Shown piece after piece: positions 9,657-17,682 of a stretch of DNA of 64,000 bases. Within the stretch, counting starts at the first letter, position 1; each line of letters opens with the position of its first letter. The notes under the pieces are model-generated. The model was given only the letters and a program-made list of their open reading frames with translations, was not told the DNA's origin and did not search any database. The position numbers were made by a program, and so were the translations under genes. This DNA is from Bradyrhizobium niftali (GTDB lineage Bacteria; Pseudomonadota; Alphaproteobacteria; Rhizobiales; Xanthobacteraceae). The DNA lies in NCBI RefSeq assembly GCF_004571025.1, contig NZ_SPQT01000001.1:496001-560000 (forward strand). The letters are read 5' to 3'.

Positions 9657-10394
9657 ATGATCATGCGCAAGCGTCTCGGCATGATCACGCCGTCCTCCAA
9701 CTCGGTGCTCGAGCCCGTCACCAGCGCCATGCTGCATGGCGTGGCTGACATCACCGCGCATTTCTCCCGCTTCCGCGTCACCGAGATTGCACTGGACGCC
9801 GCTGCGCTGAGCCAGTTCGACGCCTCCGCGATGCTGCCGGCGGCGGATCTGCTGGCGGATGCCAAGGTCGACGCCATCGCCTGGAACGGCACGTCCGCAA
9901 GCTGGCTCGGCGTCGGCCGCGACCGGAGCCTTTGCGAGGCGATTACGGCGCGCACAGGCGTGCCGGCCACCACGTCGACGCTCGCCTGCATCGATGCCGC
10001 CCGTGCGCTCGGCGCCAAACGGGTGGGCCTCGTCTCGCCCTACACCGACGACGTGCAGCGGCGGATCGGCGATGTCTGGGCCGAGGAGGGAATCGCCCCG
10101 CACACGGAGCGGCACCTCGGACTGCGCGACAATTTCTCCTTCGGCGAGGTCGCGCCTGCGACGATTGCCGGCATGATCCGCGCGGTCGCGGCTGAGGGCG
10201 CCGACGCCGTCGTCATCCTCTGCACCAATCTCGACGGCGCGGCGCTTGCGGCCTCGCTCGAGCGGGAACTGGATATTGCGGTGCTGGATTCGGTTGCGGT
10301 CACGCTTTGGCGAACCCTGAGCCTCGCCGGAGGGGACATAGCGGCACTTGCGGAATGGGGCCGGATATTCCAGACAAGGCCAGCCATCAAGTGA
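9657..10394 (+). CDS. maleate isomerase / arylmalonate decarboxylase-like protein
   Basis: Enzyme of the Asp/Glu racemase superfamily, maleate isomerase/arylmalonate decarboxylase branch, 245 aa. It begins LGMITPSSNSVLEP, the usual start of this group. The second catalytic Cys is present (Cys189 in ILCTNLDG). At the first position, where isomerases carry Cys, it reads WNGTSASW (Asn77-Gly78). A single Cys resembles arylmalonate decarboxylase more than a two-Cys isomerase or racemase, but this is inference. The ATG at 9663 is an alternative start. It lies between the importer ATPase and a hydantoinase, so its substrate may be a ring-opened or malonate-like product. Confidence 0.72.
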   Translation: MIMRKRLGMITPSSNSVLEPVTSAMLHGVADITAHFSRFRVTEIALDAAALSQFDASAMLPAADLLADAKVDAIAWNGTSASWLGVGRDRSLCEAITARTGVPATTSTLACIDAARALGAKRVGLVSPYTDDVQRRIGDVWAEEGIAPHTERHLGLRDNFSFGEVAPATIAGMIRAVAAEGADAVVILCTNLDGAALAASLERELDIAVLDSVAVTLWRTLSLAGGDIAALAEWGRIFQTRPAIK

Positions 10395-10405
10395 CGGAGA
10401 CGCAA

Positions 10406-11815
10406 GTGACCCAGCTCGATCTCGCCATTCGCGGCGGCACCATCGTGACGGCCAGCGACGAATTTCGCGCCGATATCGGCATCCGCGACGGCCGCATCGT
10501 CAGCATTGCCGATCATCTCGAGGGCGCGGCGCGCGAGATCGACGCGACGGGCCTGCTGGCGCTGCCGGGCGGCATCGATAGCCACGTCCACATCTCGCAA
10601 GCTTCCGGCCCCGACGTGGTGATGGCCGACGACTTCGCCTCGGCGACGCGCGCGGCGGCGGCCGGCGGCAACACCATGGTGCTGCCCTTTGCGCTTCAGG
10701 AGAAGGGCACCTCGCTGCGGACCTGCGTCGAGAACTACCGCAAGCTCGCCGAAGGCGAGTGCTACATCGACACCGCCTTCCATCTCATCATCTCCGATCC
10801 GACCGCGGTCGTGCTCGGTCAGGAGCTGCCGGCCCTCGTCAAGGACGGCTACACCTCGTTCAAGGTGTTCATGACCTATGACGACCTCGTGCTCAGCGAC
10901 GAGCAGCTGCTCGAGGTCTTCGACGTCGCGCGCCGCGAGGAGGCGCTGGTGATGGTGCATTGCGAGGGCTACGACGCCATCCGCTTCCTCACCTCCAAGC
11001 TGGAACGCGAGGGCCATATCGCGCCCCATTTTCACGGCGTCTCGCGGCCGCAGGCGGTCGAGCGCGAGGCGACGCATCGCGCCATCAGCCATGCCGAGGT
11101 GATCGGCGTTCCCATCATGATCGTGCACGTCTCCGGGCGCGAGGCGATGGAGCAGGTGCGCTGGGCGCAGCAGCGCGGCCTGCCGGTGCATGCCGAGACC
11201 TGTCCGCAATATATCACGCTGACCGCCGACGACATGAAGGGCCTGAACATGGACATTACGGGCGCGAAATATGTCTGCTCGCCGCCGCCGCGCGATGCCG
11301 AAAGCCAGCAGGCGATCTGGGAGGGCATCACGTCAGGCGTGTTCCAGACCTTTTCGTCCGACCACTGCCCGTTCCGCTACGACGATCCCAAGGGCAAGCT
11401 GACGCCGAATTCACGCACCTCGTTCCGCTGGGTACCGAACGGCATTCCCGGGGTCGAGACGCGGCTGCCGATCCTGTTCTCAGAGGGCGTGTCGAAGGGA
11501 CGGATCAGCTTGCAGAAATTCGTCGAGCTGACCGCGACCAACCATGCGCGCATCTACGGCCTCTATCCGCGCAAGGGTTCGATCGGTGTCGGCTTCGATG
11601 CCGACATCGTGCTGTGGGACCCCAAATTGAAGAAGCCGATCCAGCAGGCCGATCTGCACCACGGCGCGGACTACACGCCGTGGGAGGGCTTTGACGTCAC
11701 CGGCTGGCCCGTCACGACGGTAGCCCGCGGCCGCGTGGTGTACGAGCACGGCAAGATCGTCGGCGACAAGGGCGCGGGCGAGGTGCTCAGCCGCGGCAAG
11801 TCCAGCCTGGTGTGA
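10406..11815 (+). CDS. dihydropyrimidinase / D-hydantoinase
   Basis: Metal-dependent cyclic amidohydrolase that opens dihydropyrimidine or 5-substituted hydantoin rings to N-carbamoyl amino acids, 469 aa. Metal ligands are visible: His60 and His62 (DSHVH), the carboxylated Lys153 (SFKVFMTYD), His185 (VHCEG), His241 (VHVSG) and Asp319 (SSDHCPF). I use the GTG at 10406, preceded by GGAGA; a GTG at 10391 is an alternative overlapping the previous stop. It is the last gene of the operon starting at 7038. A second hydantoinase lies at 48734. The family is broad, so substrate preference is unknown. Confidence 0.88.
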   Translation: MTQLDLAIRGGTIVTASDEFRADIGIRDGRIVSIADHLEGAAREIDATGLLALPGGIDSHVHISQASGPDVVMADDFASATRAAAAGGNTMVLPFALQEKGTSLRTCVENYRKLAEGECYIDTAFHLIISDPTAVVLGQELPALVKDGYTSFKVFMTYDDLVLSDEQLLEVFDVARREEALVMVHCEGYDAIRFLTSKLEREGHIAPHFHGVSRPQAVEREATHRAISHAEVIGVPIMIVHVSGREAMEQVRWAQQRGLPVHAETCPQYITLTADDMKGLNMDITGAKYVCSPPPRDAESQQAIWEGITSGVFQTFSSDHCPFRYDDPKGKLTPNSRTSFRWVPNGIPGVETRLPILFSEGVSKGRISLQKFVELTATNHARIYGLYPRKGSIGVGFDADIVLWDPKLKKPIQQADLHHGADYTPWEGFDVTGWPVTTVARGRVVYEHGKIVGDKGAGEVLSRGKSSLV

Positions 11816-11838
11816 TCCCCACTCGATGTGGGGATCAC
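11812..11838. terminator. perfect 11-bp hairpin between convergent genes
   Basis: GTGATCCCCAC (11812-11822), a five-base loop, and GTGGGGATCAC (11828-11838) form a perfect stem. It covers the TGA of the hydantoinase gene and lies just past the end of the convergent binding-protein gene (11861). There is no U-tract on either strand, so it may be a bidirectional 3'-end stabilising hairpin rather than a classical intrinsic terminator. Confidence 0.6.
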
Positions 11839-11860
11839 ATCGGGTAGGCGGTCTCTACCG

Positions 11861-12697
11861 TCAGTTCGTCGGTCCGTCGCCGCGGATCACGAATGTCGTG
11901 GCCTTCAGCTTGGTCATGCCGAACTTGTCGAACAGCTTGTCATAGGTGCCGTCGACGCGGATCGCGGTGAGTGCATCGGCAACGGCCTGGGCCAGCAGCT
12001 TGTCGCGGAAGGCGAAGGTGATGTCGGTGCCGGCGATGTCGCGGACCCAGATCTTTGCGATGCCCTTCTGTTCGAGCGAGTTGGCGGTCTCGTTGATGTT
12101 GAGCGCGGCCTCGAGCTGGCCGGCACGCAGCGCCGCCGAGGTGGCGGTGACGGTGGTGAAGGTGCGCAGCTCGACCGGCTTGAGGCCCTTGGCCTCCATC
12201 GCGGTGCTGAACTCACGTGCCTTGCGCTCGGTGTAGGTCGCCGATTCCACGCCCACCACGCGGCCGGCGAGATCCTCGAATTTCTCCAGCTTCAGGCTTG
12301 AGGAGGGATCGGTGTAGATGCTGATCGCCTGCTGCGCGTACGGCACGAGGTAGAGCATCTTCGAGCGCTCCTCGGTCCAGAACAGGCCGGTGTTGATGGC
12401 GTCGAAGCGACCCGAGCGCAGCGCCGGGATCATCGGCGGGAAGTCCATGCGCAGGAACACCGCCTCGACGCAGATGCGCTTGGCGATCTCGCGGGCGAGC
12501 TCGACGTTGAGGCCCTGCAACTCGCCCTTGTCGTCGACGAATTGCTGCGGCGGCAGCGTCGGGTTGATCGACATCTGCCATTTCGGCGCTTCGATCAGGC
12601 TCGACGCCGGCACCTTCGGCGTACAGGTCTGGGCGCCGGCTGCCTGGGACAGGCCGATCAGCAGGGCGAAGGCGGAGAAGGTCTTGGGAAATCGCAT
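11861..12697 (-). CDS. ABC transporter substrate-binding protein, polar amino acid family (orphan)
   Basis: Periplasmic binding protein of family 3, 278 aa, with a signal peptide ending near GAQT. It has [18 protein letters not shown] and [16 protein letters not shown], as in amino-acid and opine binding proteins. It is clearly paralogous to the protein at 23194-24030, which has the same length and shares the blocks INPTx[16 protein letters not shown] and TEERSK. No permease or ATPase is encoded on this arm. It is 71 bp downstream of the MaoC gene at the distal end of the LacI-led operon, and probably delivers to the permease/ATPase encoded at 24043-25571. Confidence 0.87.
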   Translation of the reverse strand: MRFPKTFSAFALLIGLSQAAGAQTCTPKVPASSLIEAPKWQMSINPTLPPQQFVDDKGELQGLNVELAREIAKRICVEAVFLRMDFPPMIPALRSGRFDAINTGLFWTEERSKMLYLVPYAQQAISIYTDPSSSLKLEKFEDLAGRVVGVESATYTERKAREFSTAMEAKGLKPVELRTFTTVTATSAALRAGQLEAALNINETANSLEQKGIAKIWVRDIAGTDITFAFRDKLLAQAVADALTAIRVDGTYDKLFDKFGMTKLKATTFVIRGDGPTN

Positions 12698-12768
12698 CTG
12701 AATACTCCGATCAAATCGTGGGTGGCAGAGGAGCCGTTCTCCGGTCCGACGTCTTTTTCATTGTCTCG

Positions 12769-13257
12769 TCAAATGGCCGCCGTCGCGTCGCGATCGGCCT
12801 GCCTGGTCAGGATCAGCGAGGTGTGGCGGGCCGCCGTCACCACCTCGTCGCGCTGGTTGAGAAGGTCGAGCGTCTCGATGACGATGCCGCGCGCGGGATT
12901 CCTGGTCGGCCGCTTCTCGACGAAGCGGAAGCGGACGCGCAAGACATCGCCGGCGACGATCGGCGCCTTGAACCGCACCTCGTCCCAGCCGAGCGAGGCG
13001 ACCGAGGTCTCCTCGTACAGCTTCAGCTCCGACTTCAGTCCTTCCATCAGCGACAGGCCGAACAGCCCGTGGCCGATCACCGCGGGAAAACCGCGCGACT
13101 TCGCATAGCCGGCATCGACGTGGAGCGGATGATGGTCGTGCGTGACATCGGCGAATACCGCGATATCGGCCTCCGTCACGGTGTGCATGGCGGTCTCGAA
13201 CTCCGCGCCGAGCGCGATGTCCTCGTAACGGAGATTGATCGGGGCGCTGATCTCCAT
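12769..13257 (-). CDS. MaoC family dehydratase (enoyl-CoA hydratase type)
   Basis: Single hotdog-domain R-specific hydratase, 162 aa. The hydratase-2 motif is present in the form THDHHPLHVD, with Asp41 and His46 as the catalytic pair, followed by VIGHGLFGLS. It would hydrate an enoyl-CoA or dehydrate a hydroxyacyl-CoA made by the neighbouring CoA-transferase and dehydrogenase. It starts 10 bp after the CoA-transferase gene in the same operon. Confidence 0.85.
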   Translation of the reverse strand: MEISAPINLRYEDIALGAEFETAMHTVTEADIAVFADVTHDHHPLHVDAGYAKSRGFPAVIGHGLFGLSLMEGLKSELKLYEETSVASLGWDEVRFKAPIVAGDVLRVRFRFVEKRPTRNPARGIVIETLDLLNQRDEVVTAARHTSLILTRQADRDATAAI

Positions 13258-13267
13258 GCCGAATCCC

Positions 13268-14851
13268 TCAGGCGACCTTGCGCGGCCGCGCCGGCAGAGC
13301 CTTGAAGCTCTGCGCGATGCCCATGGGCCCGGAGCGGAAGATGCGCGGATCCATGTCCTTCAGTTGCGGGCTGATGCGCGGCCGAAAGCCCATATGGGCG
13401 AGGATGTCCTCCTCCAGGCGCGCGCCCGGCGCGATCTCGGTCAAGGTCACGCTGCCGTTCTCCAATTCGAACACGGCGCGCTCGGTGACATAGCTGACGT
13501 GCTGGCCGCGCTGCGCGGCGAGCGAGGCACTGAAGCTGATCTGGCCAACCTGCGGCACGAACTTGCGGAAGGCGCCGTCTCGCCGGATCGCGAGGCGCCC
13601 GTTCTCGACGCCGATGTCGAACTTGCCACCGGTCATGGTGCCACTGAAGATCAATCGCTTGGCGTTCTGCGTGATGTCGATGAAGCCGCCGGAGCCGTCA
13701 CGGCGCTCGCCGAAGCGGGTGACGTTGACGTTGCCCTTCTCGTCGACTTCCGCGAAGGAGAGGAAGGCGCAGGAGAGGCCACCGCCGTCGTAGAAGTCGA
13801 ACTGATAGGCCTGGTCGAGGATGACGCGCGGATTGATGGCCGTGCCGAATTCGCGCGCATGGCCCGGCACGCCGCCGACCACGCCGGATTCCACCGTCAG
13901 CGTGATCAGGTCGGAGATGCCTTCCTCGGCGGCGACATTGGGGATCATCGCGGAGATGCCGACGCCGAGATTGACGACGTCGCGCGGGCGCAGCTCGAAG
14001 GCGGCGCGGCGGGCGATCACCCGCCGCTCGGTCAGCGGATCGGGTGTGATCATCGCCACCGGCACACGCGTTTCGCCGCAGCGCGCCGGATCATAGGCCG
14101 TGCCGTAGGTCTGCATCTGATCGGGCTCGAGCACGACGTGGTCGATCAGGAAGCCCGGAATCTTTACCATCTGCGGATGGATCGAGCCGCGCTTCACGAT
14201 CCGCTTGACCTGGCAGATCACGGTGCCGCCGGCATTGTGCACGGCCTGCGCGATCGAGAGATCCTCGCGCGTCGTGCCCTCGTGCTCCATGCTGATATAG
14301 CCGTCCTCGTCGGCTGAGGTGCCGCGGATGATGGCGACATCGGGCGGAGCGGGGACGCGGTACAGCAGCCAGGACTGGCCGTGCAGCTCGAGCAAATCGA
14401 CCAGCGGCGCGGTGGTGCGCTTGTTCATGCGGCCGCCGTCCTGGCGGGGATCCATGTAGGTGTTGAGCCCGACATGGGTGAGCACGCCGGGATGTTTCGC
14501 CGCCATGGCGCGGCAGAGCTGGCTCATCACGCCTTGCGGAAAATTGTAGGCGTCGATCAGCTCGTCGCGGACGAGGCGCATGAACGGCACCTGGAGGCCG
14601 AAATTGCCGCCGATCACGCGCGCGATCAGGCCTTCATGGGCGAGATGGCAGAGGCCCTTCTCGGTCACGGCGCCGACACCGGTGATGTTGATCAGCGTCA
14701 GATTGTGCGGGCCCTGGCTACCGAGGAAGCGTTGCTCCAGCGCATCGAGGATGGCTTCGGCAGCGCCCGTGCCGCCATTGCCGCCGACAATCAGCGTGTC
14801 GGCATCGCGGATCAGGCCTGCGGCCTCTGCCGCGGTGATGATGCTCAGCAT
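13268..14851 (-). CDS. family I CoA-transferase (acetate/3-ketoacid CoA-transferase, fused subunits)
   Basis: CoA-transferase of the fused alpha-beta, YdiF/propionate-CoA-transferase type, 527 aa. The N-terminal half has the CoA-binding loop VGGNGGTGA, and the C-terminal half has the catalytic Glu321 in TVESGVVGG, which forms the glutamyl-CoA thioester in this family. It would activate a carboxylic acid using acetyl-CoA or succinyl-CoA. It sits between the acyl-CoA dehydrogenase (16 bp gap) and the MaoC gene (10 bp gap). The opposite arm of the LacI locus has an unrelated family III CoA-transferase for a similar job. Confidence 0.9.
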   Translation of the reverse strand: MLSIITAAEAAGLIRDADTLIVGGNGGTGAAEAILDALEQRFLGSQGPHNLTLINITGVGAVTEKGLCHLAHEGLIARVIGGNFGLQVPFMRLVRDELIDAYNFPQGVMSQLCRAMAAKHPGVLTHVGLNTYMDPRQDGGRMNKRTTAPLVDLLELHGQSWLLYRVPAPPDVAIIRGTSADEDGYISMEHEGTTREDLSIAQAVHNAGGTVICQVKRIVKRGSIHPQMVKIPGFLIDHVVLEPDQMQTYGTAYDPARCGETRVPVAMITPDPLTERRVIARRAAFELRPRDVVNLGVGISAMIPNVAAEEGISDLITLTVESGVVGGVPGHAREFGTAINPRVILDQAYQFDFYDGGGLSCAFLSFAEVDEKGNVNVTRFGERRDGSGGFIDITQNAKRLIFSGTMTGGKFDIGVENGRLAIRRDGAFRKFVPQVGQISFSASLAAQRGQHVSYVTERAVFELENGSVTLTEIAPGARLEEDILAHMGFRPRISPQLKDMDPRIFRSGPMGIAQSFKALPARPRKVA

Positions 14852-14867
14852 GACCGCACGCCCCGCA

Positions 14868-16010
14868 TCACGCGGCCTCCTTCTCGACCTGGCGGGCGAT
14901 GATCAGCCGCTGGATCTGGTTGGTGCCCTCGTAGATCTGGGCGAGGCGCACGTCGCGGAACAGCCGCTCGATGCGGTACTCGCGCGAATAGCCGTTGCCG
15001 CCGTGGATCTGGAGTGCGTTGGAGACGTGCTTCATCGCCATGTCGGTCGTGAACAGTTTTGCCTGCGCCGCCTCCTTGGCGATCGGCTCGCCAGCATCGT
15101 GCAGGCGCGCGGCGTGATGGATCAGAAGCCGTGCGGCGGCGATGTCGGTCGACATGTCCGCGAGCATGAACTGAACCGCCTGGAAGCCGATGATGGCCTG
15201 GCCGAACTGCTTGCGGTCGCGGGCATAGGCGGTGGCGTCCTCGAAGGCGGCCTGCGCCATGCCGAGCGCCATCGAGGCCATCATCAGCCGGCTGAAGTTG
15301 AAATTGCTCATGGCCATCTTGAAGGCCTGGTTCTCCGGTCCCATCACGCTGTCCGCCGGCAGCTGCACGTCGGAGAAGGTGATCTGGCAGTCTTCAAGGC
15401 CGTGCATGCCGAGAAGCTCTTCGTTTTTGCCGCGGGCGATACCGGGCAGGGCGCCGTCGACCAGCAGGCAGGAGATGGCGCGATGGCCCGCATCCGCGCC
15501 GGTGCGCGCGAACACCATGATGCGATCGGCGACGCCGCCGAGCGTGACCCAGGCCTTGGTGCCGTTGAGCCGCCAGCCGTTGCCGTCGCGCACCGCGTTG
15601 GTGCGGATGCCGGCGACGTCGGAGCCGTGGTCGGGCTCCGAGACGGCGGTCGCGGGAATAATGTCGCCGCTGAGAATTTTGGGGATCAGCGCCTTGTGCG
15701 CATCGGTGCCGTGATGGTCGAAGAACAGCACCGCCTCGACAGGGATCGCGAAGGCATTGGCGACTGCGCCGGAGCATCGCGCCAGCTCCTCCATCGCGAT
15801 GCAGGCCGCGACCCCATCGAGACCTGCGCCTCCAGCGCCCTCGCGCAGGCAGATGCCGAACAGGCCGAGATCGGCCATGCCCTTGTAGAGCGCGCGGTCG
15901 AAACGGTCCTCGCGGTCGATCGTGGCGGCGCGCGGGAGGATCTCTGCTTCCGCGAAGCGGCGCGCTGTCTCGCGCAGGGCTTTCTGGTCTTGGGAGTAGA
16001 AGCGGTCCAT
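14868..16010 (-). CDS. acyl-CoA dehydrogenase
   Basis: FAD enzyme that introduces a trans-2 double bond into an acyl-CoA, 380 aa, with the three-part acyl-CoA dehydrogenase fold. Visible features are the FAD/substrate block AVSEPDHGSDVAGI, KAWVTLGG, RKQFGQAIIGFQAVQF, and Glu361 in YEGTNQIQ, the usual catalytic base position. It is the third gene of the LacI-led operon, 15 bp after the tautomerase. Chain-length preference cannot be seen. Confidence 0.9.
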   Translation of the reverse strand: MDRFYSQDQKALRETARRFAEAEILPRAATIDREDRFDRALYKGMADLGLFGICLREGAGGAGLDGVAACIAMEELARCSGAVANAFAIPVEAVLFFDHHGTDAHKALIPKILSGDIIPATAVSEPDHGSDVAGIRTNAVRDGNGWRLNGTKAWVTLGGVADRIMVFARTGADAGHRAISCLLVDGALPGIARGKNEELLGMHGLEDCQITFSDVQLPADSVMGPENQAFKMAMSNFNFSRLMMASMALGMAQAAFEDATAYARDRKQFGQAIIGFQAVQFMLADMSTDIAAARLLIHHAARLHDAGEPIAKEAAQAKLFTTDMAMKHVSNALQIHGGNGYSREYRIERLFRDVRLAQIYEGTNQIQRLIIARQVEKEAA

Positions 16011-16025
16011 GGCGTGCGGCTCCCG

Positions 16026-16394
16026 TCAGTCGCTGGCGAGCTTGGAATCGTGCGAGACCTCGCTGCGGTCGCGATCGAGGAAATAGACCGCGACGTCGTC
16101 GCCGGGCACGCCATAGGCGCTGCATACGCTGCGGGTCAGCGCGATGGCGGCGGCGCGGCGCTCGGCCTCGCTGCGGCGAAACGCGTGCACCTTGAGCAGG
16201 ATGCGCTGTCCGGCGTCCCCAGCTCCCATCGTGCCGGCATGGGCGTAGTCGTCGGGCGCAATGGTCAGGAAATAGAGCGTGACCGTATCCGCGGTCACGC
16301 CGAACGACGACATCAGGCCGTCGGTCACGGACCTCGCCAGCGCAGCCTTGTGCTGGATTGGGGCTTGCGGGGCTAGCACTTCGACATAGGGCAT
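16026..16394 (-). CDS. tautomerase superfamily protein (4-oxalocrotonate tautomerase-like, two repeats)
   Basis: Small cytosolic tautomerase-fold protein, 122 aa. The second residue is Pro (MPYVEV), which becomes the catalytic N-terminal proline after Met removal in this superfamily. The two halves look alike: a beta strand, a helix (HKAALARSVTDGL versus EAERRAAAIALTRSV) and a strand (VTLYFL versus VAVYFL). This indicates a fused beta-alpha-beta repeat as in cis-CaaD/MIF-sized members rather than the 62-residue 4-OT subunit. It lies three bp after the LacI gene, which points to keto-enol conversion of an unsaturated oxo-acid in the pathway. Confidence 0.75.
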   Translation of the reverse strand: MPYVEVLAPQAPIQHKAALARSVTDGLMSSFGVTADTVTLYFLTIAPDDYAHAGTMGAGDAGQRILLKVHAFRRSEAERRAAAIALTRSVCSAYGVPGDDVAVYFLDRDRSEVSHDSKLASD

Positions 16395-16397
16395 CGA

Positions 16398-17495
16398 TCA
16401 GACCTTCGCGGGCTTGGACGCAGACGATTTGGCCGCAGACGATTTGGACGGGGATTTGGGCTTCGTGGACCTGGTGGAGACCGGGGCGTCGAGCTGGCGG
16501 CAGGAGTCGCGCTTGATCAGCCGGGCGCCGACGCGATATTCGCGAACGCCGTCATTGCCGTTGCCCTTCGCCTCCATGCGATGCAGCAAGCGGTCGACGG
16601 CGAGATTGGCGAGATCGCGCGCGCCGTTGTCGACGATGCTGATGGCGGGGCGATGCCATTCGAACCACGGCATGTCCTCGTAGCAGAGCAGCGAGAGGTC
16701 GTCGGGGATCGCGATGTTCCGCTCCGCCGTCACGCGCAGCACGCCGAGCGTTGCCTCGTGGTTGGCGACGAAGATCGCGCTCGGCGGGCGCGAAAGGTCC
16801 AGCAGCTTGCGGCAGCCCGTCGCACCGGTCTCGGGAACGAAATGGCCGGCATGAATCAAAGTGTCGTCCCTGGTGATGCCGGCTTCGCGCAGAGCGCGGA
16901 CATAGCCGGACAGCCGCTCACGGCCGGACGTCGTGTCCTGGCGGCCGACGATCAGTCCGATGCGCTTGTGGCCGAGCTCGATCAGGTGGCGCGTGCCGAG
17001 ATAGGCGCCCTGCGGATCGTCGGCGAGCACGGTCTCGAGATCGGTTGCGTCATCGCGCCGCACCAGGCAGACGATCGGAACATCCTTCGCCAGCGCCTTG
17101 AGCTGCGGGCCGTTCTTGCCGGTGGGGACGACGATCAGCCCGTCGATGCGATGGTCGACCAGCGTCGTGAGGGTGTCGCTCTCCTGCTGCGGATCGTCGC
17201 CGCCGATACACAGAAGCATCTGATAACTCAGCGCCTTCAGGCGCGCCTGCACCACTTCGGCCATCACCTGGAACGAGGCGTTGGTGAGGTTGTGCACGAG
17301 CAGCGCTACGAGCCGCGATTGTCCGGTCTTCAGTCCGCGCGCGATGGGGTTCGGCCGATAGCCGAGCTCGCGCGCGATACGTGTCAGGCGCTGCTGCGTG
17401 CGCTCGCTGGTCAAGCCGGTTCCAGTCAGTGCGCGCGAGGCGGTACTGACCGAAACGCGGGCCGCCTGTGCCACATCTTTGAGCGTGACGGTCAT
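16398..17495 (-). CDS. LacI family transcriptional regulator
   Basis: Repressor or activator, 365 aa. The LacI HTH with hinge is at residues 3-55 (LKDVAQAARVSVSTASRAL), followed by a periplasmic-binding-like ligand domain ending around residue 330. I chose the ATG at 17495, directly before TLKDVAQ; the longer frame upstream runs over the operators. A Ser/Lys/Ala-rich tail of about 25 residues (KSPSKSSAAKSSASKPAK), partly made by a 15-bp tandem repeat, is unusual for the family. Two matching palindromes lie upstream (17513-17526, 17601-17612), so it probably controls both this operon and the divergent one starting at 17683. Confidence 0.92.
   Translation of the reverse strand: MTVTLKDVAQAARVSVSTASRALTGTGLTSERTQQRLTRIARELGYRPNPIARGLKTGQSRLVALLVHNLTNASFQVMAEVVQARLKALSYQMLLCIGGDDPQQESDTLTTLVDHRIDGLIVVPTGKNGPQLKALAKDVPIVCLVRRDDATDLETVLADDPQGAYLGTRHLIELGHKRIGLIVGRQDTTSGRERLSGYVRALREAGITRDDTLIHAGHFVPETGATGCRKLLDLSRPPSAIFVANHEATLGVLRVTAERNIAIPDDLSLLCYEDMPWFEWHRPAISIVDNGARDLANLAVDRLLHRMEAKGNGNDGVREYRVGARLIKRDSCRQLDAPVSTRSTKPKSPSKSSAAKSSASKPAKV
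16420..16449. repeat. 15-bp tandem repeat in the 3' end of the LacI gene
   Basis: Two consecutive copies of GCAGACGATTTGGMC (one base differs at the end) encode part of the low-complexity Ser/Ala/Lys tail of the regulator. Slippage there would change tail length in steps of five residues without breaking the frame. Confidence 0.75.
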
Positions 17496-17512
17496 CAAAC
17501 CTGCCGATAGAC

Positions 17513-17526
17513 TGCAATCGATTGCA
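17513..17526. promoter_or_regulatory. LacI-type operator 1
   Basis: TGCAATCGATTGCA is a perfect 14-bp palindrome with the central CG typical of LacI-family operators. It lies 18 bp upstream of the LacI start codon, so it is well placed for autoregulation of the leftward operon. Confidence 0.75.
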
Positions 17527-17600
17527 AGAACGCTATGGGCTATTTCCACATGGATCAAGCCCAAAAAATGGATGGTGTTGCTCAATGCAGAGCCAGTTAC

Positions 17601-17612
17601 GCAATCGATTGC
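17601..17612. promoter_or_regulatory. LacI-type operator 2
   Basis: GCAATCGATTGC repeats the core of operator 1 exactly. The two centres are 87 bp apart. It lies 70 bp upstream of the divergent lyase gene and is positioned to control the rightward operon; two sites could also support looping. Confidence 0.75.
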
Positions 17613-17619
17613 AAAAATA

Positions 17620-17636
17620 CTGCGGATATTCCGCAG
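17620..17636. promoter_or_regulatory. inverted repeat downstream of operator 2
   Basis: CTGCGGA and TCCGCAG are perfect 7-bp arms around TAT. The element lies eight bases after operator 2 and 46 bp before the lyase start codon. It could be a second regulator site or an RNA hairpin in the leader; there is no run of T after it, so an intrinsic terminator is unlikely. Confidence 0.45.
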
Positions 17637-17682
17637 TTGATCGTTGTCCTCTCAATCAACTTGATCGCCCGGCAGCTCCCTG

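Noticed and set aside
11812..11838. Hairpin as a classical intrinsic terminator
   Set aside because: The stem is perfect but lacks a U-tract on both strands, so it is reported as a possible 3'-end hairpin, not a standard terminator.
14580..16376. Long plus-strand open frame across the acyl-CoA dehydrogenase
   Set aside because: It is antisense to the dehydrogenase, which has all the family motifs, and it crosses gene borders of a coherent operon.
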